The notes: generated by a model from the sequence alone, not told the origin. Counted from the stretch's first letter, positions 24,886 through 33,030 are shown. The stretch: DNA of 33,161 nucleotides from an uncultured Clostridia bacterium (GCA_944393375.1 CALXZX010000017.1:1-33161); one strand, 5' to 3'. A program made the numbers and translations.

Positions 24886-24924
24886 TTTAATCTAATTGTA
24901 ATCCAAGTGTAATCAAATTGTAAT
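24886..24924 (-). promoter_or_regulatory. Four direct-repeat boxes, 11-bp period, upstream of pilMN
   Basis: Read on the minus strand: ATTACA (24919-24924), ATTACA (24908-24913), ATTACA (24897-24902), ATTAAA (24886-24891), each followed by five bases, so the period is exactly 11. This is the geometry of OmpR/PhoB/PhoP-type response regulator sites. A matching array lies upstream of the surface protease gene at 31634-31672. Confidence 0.6.
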
Positions 24925-24926
24925 AT

Positions 24927-26255
24927 TTACTTTTTTTGTAATTTACACATAAAAAATCCATCTGTTTGCTCATTTTGATATAATTGTATTTTATTCAAAT
25001 TTTGTACATTTTTTTCTGCATTTAGTGTTTGAATTTTTCCATATATAAAATCTGGATTTTTTTGTAAAAATTCATCTATTATTTTGTCATTTTCCTCACT
25101 AAAAATGCTACATGTTGAATAAACAATTTGTCCATTTGATTTTACATATTTTGAACATGTTTGTAATATATTTTTTTGAATGTTTGAAATTTCTTCAATA
25201 TCTTCTGGCTTTCGTTTCCATTTGATATCTGGTTTTCTTTTTAAAACACCAGTTCCTAAGCATGGTACATCTAGCAAAATTTTATCAAATTTTTCTTTAT
25301 ATTCTTCTTTATATATTGTTGCATCTTGGCATTGCGTTCTAATGATATGAATTCCTAATCGTTTTGCAGTTTCTTCTACTAATTTTACTCTATGGCTATG
25401 CAAATCCCATGCAATTATTTTTCCTTTATCCTCCATTAATTCTGCCATATAGGTAGTCTTTCCTCCAGGACTACTACAAGCATCTAAAATTACTTCATTT
25501 GGTTTTGGATTAACAACTTTAGCAATTAGCCCTGCACCTTCATCTTGAATCGTAAAATATCCTTGTTTAAATAAGTCTAATTGCTCTATATTTTTTGCTT
25601 TTTCTAATATTAAAAAATCTTCAAATTCTCCTTGTTGAAATGTGATATTTCTTTCTTTTAGCAAATTTTCCAATTCTTGTTTATCTGTTTTTAAATTATT
25701 AATTCTGATTACTACTTTTGGTTTTATATTAGAAGCCTTACAAATTTCTTCTACTTTTTGGATATCATTTTCTTTTAACAATTCTTCTATTATCCAAACT
25801 GGCATAGAAGTTGTTTTAGAAATTCTTTCAATTGGATTTTTAATTTCAAAAAATGTTTCATAATCTTTCTTTTCCACTTTTCTTAAAATAGCATTTACAA
25901 AATTGCTACTCCCTTTATGTCCATATCGTTTTGCTAAATTAACACTTTCATTTACTGCTGCTGATTTAGGAATTTTATCTAAAAAGACAATTTGATAAAT
26001 CCCCATTCTTAATATATTTAAAATCCATGGAGAAATTTTTTTTAGTCTAATGTTAGAATATTTTTTTATAATTTCATCTATTGTCAATCTCCATGTAATA
26101 ACACCATATACAATCTCTGAAATAAATCCCACATCTCTATCATCTAATTTTCTTCTATTTTTCTTAATAGTTTCATCTAAAGCAATATTAGAATATGCAT
26201 CTTCTTTATCAATTTTATATAGAGCTTTTAATGCAATTTCTCTTACAATATCCAT
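24927..26255 (-). CDS. rsmB: 16S rRNA (cytosine(967)-C(5))-methyltransferase
   Basis: This 442-residue enzyme methylates C967 of 16S rRNA with S-adenosylmethionine. It has an N-terminal NusB-like helical domain (about 1-130) and a Rossmann methyltransferase domain with LDACSSPGGKT (motif I), DVPCLGTG with Cys332 and STCSIF with the catalytic Cys382. I start at ATG 26255 (MDIVREIALKAL), the usual N-terminus; a GTG eight codons upstream lacks a ribosome site. The gene stands alone upstream of the pilus operon, and the pilus box array begins right after its stop codon. Confidence 0.93.
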   Translation of the reverse strand: MDIVREIALKALYKIDKEDAYSNIALDETIKKNRRKLDDRDVGFISEIVYGVITWRLTIDEIIKKYSNIRLKKISPWILNILRMGIYQIVFLDKIPKSAAVNESVNLAKRYGHKGSSNFVNAILRKVEKKDYETFFEIKNPIERISKTTSMPVWIIEELLKENDIQKVEEICKASNIKPKVVIRINNLKTDKQELENLLKERNITFQQGEFEDFLILEKAKNIEQLDLFKQGYFTIQDEGAGLIAKVVNPKPNEVILDACSSPGGKTTYMAELMEDKGKIIAWDLHSHRVKLVEETAKRLGIHIIRTQCQDATIYKEEYKEKFDKILLDVPCLGTGVLKRKPDIKWKRKPEDIEEISNIQKNILQTCSKYVKSNGQIVYSTCSIFSEENDKIIDEFLQKNPDFIYGKIQTLNAEKNVQNLNKIQLYQNEQTDGFFMCKLQKK

Positions 26256-26408
26256 TCTTTTTATATTTCCCTTCTTCACATTTTATTTGTTTATCTTCCT
26301 ATCTTTTTATTCATTTATTATATACTGTAATTTATATTTTTTCTACCAGTTTTGTATATTTTTTATTTTTTTGGAAAACATACTTTTAAAAGATTTGGAG
26401 GTATTTTT

Positions 26409-26636
26409 ATGGAAATTAAAAAACATTTAATTATTACTGGTAATTCAACTGTATCTTGGAAAGATGCTATTGTCAAAGCAGTTGCCGAAGCTTCTAAAAC
26501 AATTGATTATCTTTCTGATGTCAGAATTTTAGAACAAAGAGCAAGCATTAGTGGAGATAAGATTTCTGAATATTTCGTTGACTTAGATATTTCATTTTCT
26601 ATTGATTTAAATAGAAAAGACAATAAAGATGCTTAA
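26409..26636 (+). CDS. Dodecin-like small protein
   Basis: This 75-residue protein fits the dodecin fold: LIITGNSTVSWKDA, a helix with AEASKTI, then three strands ending in EYFVDLDISFSID. Dodecins form hollow 12-mers that bind flavin. The Trp that stacks on flavin in archaeal dodecins (in DVRWAEV) is Ile40 here, so flavin binding is doubtful. TGGAGG lies seven bases before ATG 26409. It is the first gene of the spoVA cluster, 21 bases before spoVAC, so it may be made in the forespore. Confidence 0.72.
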   Translation: MEIKKHLIITGNSTVSWKDAIVKAVAEASKTIDYLSDVRILEQRASISGDKISEYFVDLDISFSIDLNRKDNKDA

Positions 26637-26657
26637 TTTTTTGGAAAGGAATTATGT

Positions 26658-27128
26658 ATGATGGAAAATCCAACAGAAACTAAAAAAACATATCAAGATT
26701 ATGTAGATAAAAAATCTCCTAACTCACCCATTTTAAAAAATTGTTTTAATGCCTTTTGGGTAGGAGGTCTTATTTGCACAATTGGACAGATTATTCTTAA
26801 TATTTGCAAAGAAAGAGGATTTGATACACAAATATCTGGGACAATTGTTTCCATTTTATTAATTGGCTTATCTGCTTTTCTTACTGGCTTAAATATTTTT
26901 AATAAAATCGGAAAATTTGCAGGTGCAGGTTCTTTAATCCCTATTACCGGATTTGCCAATTCTATTGTTTCTCCTGCCATGGAGTATAAATCAGAAGGTT
27001 ATGTCATGGGTGTTGGTGGAAAAATGTTTACTGTTGCTGGACCTGTTCTAGTATTTGGTATATCTACTTCTATACTAGTTGGTATTATTTACTTAATTTT
27101 TAATACGCAAAACATTACTTTAGTTTAA
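26658..27128 (+). CDS. spoVAC: Stage V sporulation protein AC
   Basis: This 156-residue membrane protein belongs to the SpoVAC/SpoVAEB family. It has helices near 30-50, 62-82 and 130-150, and the conserved FAGAGSLIPITGFANS segment. With SpoVAD and SpoVAE it moves dipicolinic acid into the forespore and out again at germination; SpoVAC is thought to be the mechanosensitive channel part. GGAAAGGA lies seven bases before ATG 26658. The gene is intact, unlike the next two. Confidence 0.94.
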   Translation: MMENPTETKKTYQDYVDKKSPNSPILKNCFNAFWVGGLICTIGQIILNICKERGFDTQISGTIVSILLIGLSAFLTGLNIFNKIGKFAGAGSLIPITGFANSIVSPAMEYKSEGYVMGVGGKMFTVAGPVLVFGISTSILVGIIYLIFNTQNITLV

Positions 27129-27136
27129 ATTGAACG

Positions 27137-27239
27137 TTAGGGACGTGCCAAATCGTTCAAAAATTGAACAAAAGGGACAAACCTAATTTATTGATTCTGT
27201 TCCTTTTGGACGAAAATGTCCGATTTGACACGTCCCCAA
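27137..27239. repeat. Long palindromic REP/MITE-like element
   Basis: The outer arms at 27137-27155 and 27221-27239 match as inverted repeats at 17 of 19 positions (TTAGGGACGTG... against ...CACGTCCCCAA). Inside, AAAAGGGACA (27170-27179) faces TGTTCCTTTT (27198-27207), and each arm has its own small hairpin: GTTCAA/TTGAAC (27155-27169) and GGAC/GTCC (27208-27221). A half copy occurs at 14836-14879. The element sits between spoVAC and spoVAD. Confidence 0.8.
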
Positions 27240-27264
27240 TATTCACTGAAAGGAGTAAAATATT

Positions 27265-28270
27265 TTGGAAAGATTAGGAAAACAAACTATAAAATTCACC
27301 ACTCCTCCTTCTATTTTAGAATGTGCTTCTATTGTTGGTCCTAAAGAAGCTGAAGGTCCTTTGGCTAAATATTTTGACCAAACATTAGATGATGAATTTT
27401 GGGGAGAAAAAACATGGGAAAAAGCAGAGAGTAAAATTATAAAAGAAACTGTAAATATGGTTATTCGAAAAGCACGGTATTTCAGCAAGTGATATTGATT
27501 GCATGTTTGCAGGAGATTTACTTAACCAATGTATTTCTTCTAGTTTTGGATTAAGAGATTTAAACATCCCCTTTTTTGGTGTGTTTGGAGCTTGTTCTAC
27601 TTTTGTCGAATCTTTAACTCTAGGTGCTATTTGTGCTGAAAGCTTTGCAAACTATGTTTTATGCGCAACTTCTAGTCATTTTTGTAGTGCTGAAAAACAA
27701 TTTCGTTTTCCTTTAGAATTAGGAAATCAAAGACCACAAACTAGCCAATGGACTGTTACTGGTTCTGGTAGCGCAATTGTTGCTAAAAATGGCTCCGGAC
27801 CATATATCACACATATTACACCTGGAAAAATTATTGATATGGGAATAAAAGATGGAAATAACATGGGTGCTGCCATGGCACCAAGTTTTGCAAATACATT
27901 AACGACCCATTTCCAAGATACTGGAAGAAGTCCAAACTACTATGACGCTATTATTAGTGGTGACCTAGGATATGTTGGTAAAGATATTGCCATTGACCTG
28001 TTGAAAGCAAATGGGTATAACATTAAAAATAATTATAATGATTGTGGTGTGTTAATTTTTGATAAAGAAACTCAAGATACCCATAGTGGTGGTAGTGGTT
28101 GTGCATGTTGTGGAACTGTATTTTCTGGATATTTTTTCAAACAATTAAAAGAACGAAAAATGAAAAGGATATTGTTAATTGCCACTGGTGCTTTAATGAA
28201 TTCTACTAGTTCACAACAAGGAGAATCTATTCCTGGTATTGCACATGCAATTAGTATTGAAAATTTATAA
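27265..28270 (+). CDS. spoVAD: Stage V sporulation protein AD, needs one +1 frameshift at CGG
   Basis: Read with one +1 shift, the gene gives 334 residues, close to the 338 of Bacillus subtilis SpoVAD, a thiolase-like protein that binds dipicolinic acid. Frame one runs from TTG 27265 (after AAAGGAG) to a TGA at 27490-27492. Skipping the C of the CGG codon at 27475-27477 after GCA joins RKA to GISASDID and restores the family's exact length. Downstream are FAGDLLNQ, FGACSTFVE, SSHFCSAEKQFRFP, TGSGSAIV, GGSGCACC and ATGALMNST. All conserved blocks are present, so the rest is under selection or the shift is very recent or an assembly error. Confidence 0.88.
27472..27478 (+). other. +1 frameshift site in spoVAD (GCA-C-GGT)
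   Basis: The zero frame reads GCA CGG TAT and then stops five codons later. The productive reading is GCA, skip C, GGT. The slow-codon context resembles the Ty3-type +1 site GCG-A-GUU, where the first base of a poorly decoded codon is skipped without re-pairing. An inserted base gives the same picture. Confidence 0.7.
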
Positions 28271-28296
28271 GACTTTTATAAGACAAGGAGGAACTT

Positions 28297-28693
28297 ATGA
28301 GTGAAGTTGATTGGGGTTCTGTTTTTGAGTGGTCTACTCTTTTAAAATGTTTTGTTGTTGGTGGTTTGATTTGTGTTATTGGCCAGATTTTAATTGATAA
28401 AACCAAATTAACACCTGCAAGGATTTTAGTTATTTTTGTAACTTTAGGTGCTATTTTAGGTGGATTAGGGATTTATCAATATTTAGTGGATTTTGCAGGG
28501 GCTGGTGCCACCGTTCCTTTAACCGGTTTTGGCTATAACTTAGCCAAAGGCGCTATCGAAGAAGTAAAAAATATAGGATTTATTGGAGTTTTTACAGGTG
28601 GTGTTAAAGCTGCTGCTGGACGGAATTGCTGCTGCCATTTTCTTTGGCTATTTAGCTGCTTTGATTTCAAAACCAAAAATGAAAAAACAATAA
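28297..28693 (+). CDS. spoVAE: Stage V sporulation protein AE, needs one +1 frameshift at CGG
   Basis: This is a SpoVAC-like membrane protein with VGGLICVIGQILID, a second helix with LGGLGIYQYLVDFAGAG and TVPLTGFGYNLAKGA. In frame zero it loses the family ending after KAAAG and runs to 28800 through the terminator into the opposite gene. Skipping the C of CGG at 28621-28623 gives GIAAAIFFGYLAALISKPK and a stop at 28691-28693, the normal SpoVAE ending, with 131 residues in total. AAGGAGG precedes ATG 28297. It completes the short spoVAC-AD-AE set typical of Clostridia. Confidence 0.88.
28618..28624 (+). other. +1 frameshift site in spoVAE (GGA-C-GGA)
   Basis: The zero frame reads GGA CGG AAT. 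The productive reading is GGA, skip C, GGA ATT. It has the same form as the spoVAD site: a codon ending in A, then C, then a Gly codon GGW, with CGG in the zero-frame A site. Confidence 0.7.
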
Positions 28694-28708
28694 TCATATA
28701 TGTATATA

Positions 28709-28746
28709 AAAAAGAGAATAGCTTACTTTCTATTCTCCTTTTTTCT
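28709..28746. terminator. Bidirectional terminator between spoVAE and the protease gene
   Basis: GAGAATAG (28714-28721) pairs with CTATTCTC (28730-28737), flanked by an A run on the left and a T run on the right, so it can end both convergent transcripts. Confidence 0.85.
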
Positions 28747-28747
28747 T

Positions 28748-31537
28748 TTATCTATCAATATTTTTATATCGATAATATGCAAATCCTCCAAATGCAATAA
28801 CTAAAATAGCTACTATAATTTTGAAAGTAATTCCACCTGCATATGGTAAGATTCCTGATGCTACTGTATTATCTTTATTTTGATTTGCATTTCCATTATT
28901 TGTATTGTTGCTATTATTACTACTATTGTAATTTAATACATCATCAATGCCACCTACCATAACACCATCTATATAACATTCTGGATCAACTTGATTATCT
29001 ACTTCTAAAGTAACAATTTGTTCTTCACTTTGTTGATTCATTTCTGCCACTTCTCTAATATATACATATAAATTATCTGATTCTGTTATCTCTGTATAAT
29101 TTTGTAATTCTTCTGATTTTAAGTTTAAAGTAATTGAATATGTTCCATCACTTTCTTTTACTGCTTCTATTTTTGTCCAATCTGTTATATTGTCATCCCC
29201 TTGTGTATCTGAAATATAATAATAATACGTATATGTATTCCTCTCATCTCCTATTTTTATTCCAGATATTTTAATTGTATTCTTACTTTCTACTTGTGAT
29301 AAATCCTCTGAGCTGAAATATAATTTTGATTCTGTTATAACAGATTCTGCATTTGTGAAGTCTGATAAAACTGGTTTTTCTTGAGGTTCTTCTGGTGTTT
29401 CTGTTCCTGGATCTCCAGGATTGTCTGGTTCCTCCGGTGTTTCTCCACCTGGATTATCTGGATTTTCTGGATCTGGATCTAGGTCTGGGTCTGGTGTTTC
29501 TTCTGCTTCCTTAACAGTTATCGCTTGTGTAACCGTTCTTGTTATTCCATCTTCTGTATATTGAATTGTTACAGTTGTTATATTTGTTGTTAAATTATCT
29601 CCTCCAATAACTGTATAATTCGTAATTTCTTTTGTAGAACCATCACTATATTGTGCAACAACTGTCATACCTTTTTTATCAAAATCTTCTCCTTCTGTAT
29701 AAACTGTTTTTGTTGGTTTGTCTTGTATATAAATTTGTGTTAATGTTTTTTGTGGTTCTGGTTGTTCTTGTGATTTTGAAATTGTATATGCTTTAATACA
29801 TAAATTTCCTCTTAAAGATTCATTTTCTAGTGTTGTTAAGTCTGTCCAAACATTATTATCAAATTCTTCTTCTGTTGCACAAAAACTTTCTCCTGGATTT
29901 ACAACTACATCTTGCCACATACCATCAGCAATTTTACTTTCTATTGCAAATTCTTTTCTATAATCATCATTTAGAATTTGTAATGCCACTACAAAAGAAT
30001 CTCCTGTTAATTCTAATGGCTCTGCAAATTCTATTGTATGATATCCTGGTTCAAAAGTTTCTGTTTCTCCTTCTTTTAATTGTACTTCTTGAAAATCTTC
30101 TTTTGCCTTGCTATCCCCATTTGGATTCACTAATACTTTACAGGTATATCCCTGGAAAGTATAAACACTTATTTTATCCAATAATTCATCTGCTGTGGTA
30201 TCTCTTTTAAACACATTTGCTAAGATTAAATTTTCTTCTCCTGAAAATACAATATTATTACTTGGTCCTAGCATATCATTTTGATACACTCTATCATAAT
30301 CTTTGCTACTTGTCGCTTTTTGAATTCCTATTAAATTTCGATATACATTACAATCTTCATAAGAAAGATACATATATCCTTTATCTCCTATTTCTATCAC
30401 AAGGTCTTCTCCTTGTATACTTACTTCATTTTCTCCATATGTTGATTTGTATGTATCTAAAACAACTTCATCTGGTATTTCTTCTGCTGAATACCATCCA
30501 TTTGCTTCACATGCAGATTGTTGTTGTTCAAAAAGATTTTCTTTTATACTACTTAATTTTTCTGTAAAGTTTTCTCCCCATGAATTTTTTATAATCCAAG
30601 CACCATCTTCTGTGGGCCTTTGGTCTTCATTAAAGTTTTCTTTACTATAATCGTCATCCCATCCTATAATAACAACTGTATGATCAGCAGGCTCAAATAA
30701 TGTATTAGTACAATAGATAGCACCTGTTTCATTGTTATAGGCATCACTTAATAAAGTAGCACCATGTATACCTGCATAGATTCCTCCATAATTAACAATA
30801 TGTTCTTTTATTTGTGGCATAATTTCTGCTCTTTCTGAAACATATGTAGATGGAAATTCTACAGTATCATATAAGGTTGCCTGTACTTTTTTATTTTGTA
30901 TTTCTGAAATATCTATATTTTCTTCACTATTTACAAATGGTACATCTTTCTCATTTACTACTCCCAAACCATTTGCCATATATTGTAATGCTAAATAAAA
31001 GTTTCCACCATCACTTAATTGTTTCGTAAATCCATATTCATTTGTTTTACCATTTAAAAATGCTGATTTTGCTGTTGCATAATTCATATGCTTTTCAGAA
31101 AAGTCATATGTAACAGTTGGATTTGAAGCATTTTTATCTCTCAATGCTAAATGTGATTCTATCATTCCTATAGTTGCAAAAGCCCAACATGTATTTGTTT
31201 GCATTTGATTTCTAACTTTCACATTTTCTAGAATACTATCCCTCAAATCATATTTTGCAGCTACTGTTGCTCTTAATAATTTTTGCATTTTAAATACATT
31301 GTTTAATTCTTTTATATATGTTCGATTGTCCTTATTTGTCACAATATCATATTTTCTAGGTTCAATTGTATTTTCTTTTTCCTCCTCACTAAGTTGTAGC
31401 CATTGTTCATATTGTTCTGAATACTCATCTGTTGCAAGTTTACTTTCTAAATTTGTACTTGCAAATACCAATCCAAAAGAAAACATGACAAATATAATAA
31501 AAAACACACTAATTATTTTTATAACACTTTTTCTCAT
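28748..31537 (-). CDS. Papain-like (C1A) surface protease with Ig-like domain and LPYAG anchor
   Basis: This 929-residue exported protein has a signal peptide (about 1-26), a pro-region, a C1A protease domain (about 95-340) with Gln111, Cys117 in NTCWAF, His286 in ADHTVV and Asn318 in IIKNSWG, a beta-rich domain to about 600, a bacterial Ig-like (Big_3) domain with MTVVAQYSDGSTKEI, an acidic Pro/Asp/Glu linker, another beta domain, an Asn-rich stretch and a C-terminal LPYAG (897-901), helix and KNIDR tail. The end looks like a sortase signal, or a simple membrane anchor. AAGGGGCG precedes the ATG. It likely degrades host or competitor proteins or processes surface proteins. The upstream box array matches that of the pilus operon. 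Confidence 0.88.
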   Translation of the reverse strand: MRKSVIKIISVFFIIFVMFSFGLVFASTNLESKLATDEYSEQYEQWLQLSEEEKENTIEPRKYDIVTNKDNRTYIKELNNVFKMQKLLRATVAAKYDLRDSILENVKVRNQMQTNTCWAFATIGMIESHLALRDKNASNPTVTYDFSEKHMNYATAKSAFLNGKTNEYGFTKQLSDGGNFYLALQYMANGLGVVNEKDVPFVNSEENIDISEIQNKKVQATLYDTVEFPSTYVSERAEIMPQIKEHIVNYGGIYAGIHGATLLSDAYNNETGAIYCTNTLFEPADHTVVIIGWDDDYSKENFNEDQRPTEDGAWIIKNSWGENFTEKLSSIKENLFEQQQSACEANGWYSAEEIPDEVVLDTYKSTYGENEVSIQGEDLVIEIGDKGYMYLSYEDCNVYRNLIGIQKATSSKDYDRVYQNDMLGPSNNIVFSGEENLILANVFKRDTTADELLDKISVYTFQGYTCKVLVNPNGDSKAKEDFQEVQLKEGETETFEPGYHTIEFAEPLELTGDSFVVALQILNDDYRKEFAIESKIADGMWQDVVVNPGESFCATEEEFDNNVWTDLTTLENESLRGNLCIKAYTISKSQEQPEPQKTLTQIYIQDKPTKTVYTEGEDFDKKGMTVVAQYSDGSTKEITNYTVIGGDNLTTNITTVTIQYTEDGITRTVTQAITVKEAEETPDPDLDPDPENPDNPGGETPEEPDNPGDPGTETPEEPQEKPVLSDFTNAESVITESKLYFSSEDLSQVESKNTIKISGIKIGDERNTYTYYYYISDTQGDDNITDWTKIEAVKESDGTYSITLNLKSEELQNYTEITESDNLYVYIREVAEMNQQSEEQIVTLEVDNQVDPECYIDGVMVGGIDDVLNYNSSNNSNNTNNGNANQNKDNTVASGILPYAGGITFKIIVAILVIAFGGFAYYRYKNIDR

Positions 31538-31580
31538 TCTTTACGCCCCTTTTATCTTTTTACTTTTGTTCTTCCTTATC

Positions 31581-31609
31581 AAGATATCATGTATAATTAT
31601 TTTTTTCAA
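31581..31609 (-). promoter_or_regulatory. Candidate promoter of the surface protease gene
   Basis: In the minus direction TTGAAA (31604-31609) and TATCTT (31581-31586) are 17 bases apart, 24 bases downstream of the four-box array. The predicted leader is about 37 bases. Confidence 0.5.
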
Positions 31610-31633
31610 TCATTTTGCATTCTTTTCCGTTTT

Positions 31634-31672
31634 TTTAACCATTTTGTAATCTTTCTGTAACTTTTTTGTCAT
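31634..31672 (-). promoter_or_regulatory. Four direct-repeat boxes, 11-bp period, upstream of the protease gene
   Basis: Read on the minus strand: ATGACA (31667-31672), GTTACA (31656-31661), ATTACA (31645-31650), GTTAAA (31634-31639), with exact 11-base steps. The order, with the TTAAA variant nearest the promoter, is the same as in the array before pilMN. Confidence 0.6.
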
Positions 31673-31696
31673 TTGGGTCTATTTCTGTATAAAAAT

Positions 31697-31723
31697 GACA
31701 AAAAAATAAAGTTACTTTATTTT
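31697..31723 (-). terminator. Terminator of the infC-rpmI-rplT operon
   Basis: AAAATAAAG (31703-31711) pairs with CTTTATTTT (31715-31723) across a three-base loop; in the minus direction a T run follows. The stem is AT-rich. Confidence 0.6.
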
Positions 31724-31749
31724 CATAAAATAACTCCATTTTTCTTTAT

Positions 31750-32100
31750 CTATGCTTTTTTTGCAATTTCAGCAATTTCTGTAAAAGCTTTTGGATCTGT
31801 TACAGCAATATCTGCTAACATTTTTCTATTGATTGTTACATTAGCTTTTTTTAATCCTGCAATTAATCTGCTATATGTTGTTCCATTCATTCTTGCTGCA
31901 GCATTAATTCTTGCTATCCATAATTTTCTAAAATTACTTTTCTTATCTTTTCTTCCTACATATGCATATGCTAAAGATTTCATAACTGCTTGATTTGCAT
32001 TTCTAAATCTATAATGTTTTGCTCCAAAATATCCTTTAGCTTGTTTTAATATTTTTTTATGTCTTGCTCTTGTTGTTCTTGCTGTTTTTACTCTTGCCAT
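31750..32100 (-). CDS. rplT: 50S ribosomal protein L20
   Basis: This 116-residue protein binds 23S rRNA early in large-subunit assembly and, in Firmicutes, represses its own operon through the leader before inf[20 protein letters not shown], the [14 protein letters not shown] segment and the [21 protein letters not shown] region are diagnostic. I start at ATG 32100 (MARVK) after GGAAGGTG; a GTG three codons earlier overlaps that site. Confidence 0.97.
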   Translation of the reverse strand: MARVKTARTTRARHKKILKQAKGYFGAKHYRFRNANQAVMKSLAYAYVGRKDKKSNFRKLWIARINAAARMNGTTYSRLIAGLKKANVTINRKMLADIAVTDPKAFTEIAEIAKKA

Positions 32101-32134
32101 ATCTATCACCTTCCTTATTCACTAATTTTACCGA

Positions 32135-32338
32135 TTAATTACCATATGGTAATAATTTTTTGATTGTATTCATACATGTTTTGTCTGCATAAGCATTTTG
32201 AATCTTTCCTGATTTTTTTTGTCTTTTTGTTTTGTTTGCTAATAAATGTCTTCTGTTTGATTTTGTTCTTTTTACTTTTCCTGTTGCTGTTAAAGAATAT
32301 CTTTTCTTTGCAGCTTTATTTGTTTTTAATTTTGGCAT
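32135..32338 (-). CDS. rpmI: 50S ribosomal protein L35
   Basis: This 67-residue, very basic protein starts MPKLKTNKAAKKR and contains the conserved RRHLLANKTKRQKK block. The length is typical. AAGGAG precedes the ATG. It lies between infC and rplT, the universal order of this operon. Confidence 0.97.
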   Translation of the reverse strand: MPKLKTNKAAKKRYSLTATGKVKRTKSNRRHLLANKTKRQKKSGKIQNAYADKTCMNTIKKLLPYGN

Positions 32339-32360
32339 AAGTCATTCTCCTTCCTATTTT

Positions 32361-32876
32361 TTATTTTTCAGTTTTTTTAGCAAGAATGGTAAACATATTT
32401 CTTCCTTCAAGCTTTGGTGCTTTTTCCACTACTGCAATATCACTCATATCTTCTATGAATTTATTTAAAACAACTTCACCAGCTTTTGAATTGTTTACTT
32501 CTCTCCCTCTAAATCTAACTGTTATTTTTACTTTGTTTCCATCTTGTATAAATTTTTTTGCATTTTTAGATTTGAAGCTAAAATCATGTTCTTCAATATT
32601 AGGAGTCACTCTTATTTCTTTAACTTCAAAGCTTTTTTGTTTTTTCTTAGCTTCTTTTTCTTTTTTAGCTTGCTCAAATTTATATTTTCCATAGTTCATA
32701 ATTTTACAAACTGGTGGATTTGCATTTGGAGCAACTAACACTAAGTCTAAATTTTTTTCTTCTGCTTTTTCTAAAGCTTCATTTAAAGAAATAACACCTA
32801 TTTTTTCTCCATTGTCTCCTATTAATTGAACTTCTTTTGCTCTTATTTGACCGTTAATTGGTAATTCTTGTTTTAT
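32361..32876 (-). CDS. infC: Translation initiation factor IF-3, non-standard AUA start
   Basis: IF-3 keeps 30S subunits free and checks the start codon and initiator tRNA. The 171-residue product has the N-domain (INGQIRAKEVQLIG), the Lys-rich linker and the C-domain (IRVTPNIEEHDFSFKSKNAKKF, VKITVRFRGRE). No ATG, GTG or TTG lies in frame at a usable distance from the GGAGG site (complement of 32885-32889); the in-frame codon eight bases after it is ATA at 32874-32876. A rare AUU/AUA/AUC start is a known trait of infC, since IF-3 then represses its own translation. An upstream in-frame GTG lies within the ribosome site. Confidence 0.92.
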   Translation of the reverse strand: MKQELPINGQIRAKEVQLIGDNGEKIGVISLNEALEKAEEKNLDLVLVAPNANPPVCKIMNYGKYKFEQAKKEKEAKKKQKSFEVKEIRVTPNIEEHDFSFKSKNAKKFIQDGNKVKITVRFRGREVNNSKAGEVVLNKFIEDMSDIAVVEKAPKLEGRNMFTILAKKTEK

Positions 32877-33024
32877 ACAAAACACCTCCAATAATAAAAA
32901 AATTTGACTTTTGTTACAAGTCAAATCCAAAATAAAACTAGCATTCAAATATGCTAATCATATTTAATTTCCAACCTTTTTCCTCATTTGGATAAGGTGA
33001 GAAGTTTGACTTCTTCTTGTAACG
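32877..33024 (-). ncRNA. L20-type attenuator leader of infC-rpmI-rplT
   Basis: The untranslated leader runs from the predicted start near 33024 to infC. It ends in a terminator stem and carries an upstream segment, complement of 33004-33023 (GTTACAAG and AAGTCAAAC), that can pair with the terminator's own 5' half (GATTTGACTTGTAAC). The two pairings exclude each other. A hairpin TAGCAT/ATGCTA lies between. This agrees with the Firmicutes L20 leader, where L20 binding favours termination. Confidence 0.78.
32895..32926 (-). terminator. Attenuator hairpin before infC
   Basis: In the minus direction ATTTGACTT (complement of 32918-32926) pairs perfectly with AAGTCAAAT (complement of 32902-32910), followed by seven T, ending six bases before the infC ribosome site. 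Confidence 0.85.
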
Positions 33025-33030
33025 TTAAGT

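Noticed and set aside
26353..26385. Sigma-G-like promoter (GTATA and CATACTT) before the dodecin-spoVA genes
   Set aside because: The boxes fit forespore promoters but are 20 bases apart where 17-18 is expected, so I did not call it; a forespore promoter is still likely somewhere near here.
28694..28800. Zero-frame extension of spoVAE to 28800
   Set aside because: It runs through a clear bidirectional terminator and into the opposite gene, with Cys/Phe-rich nonsense sequence; the +1 frame gives the proper family ending.
32883..32885. GTG as the infC start
   Set aside because: It lies within the GGAGGTG ribosome site, so it cannot be the start used with that site.
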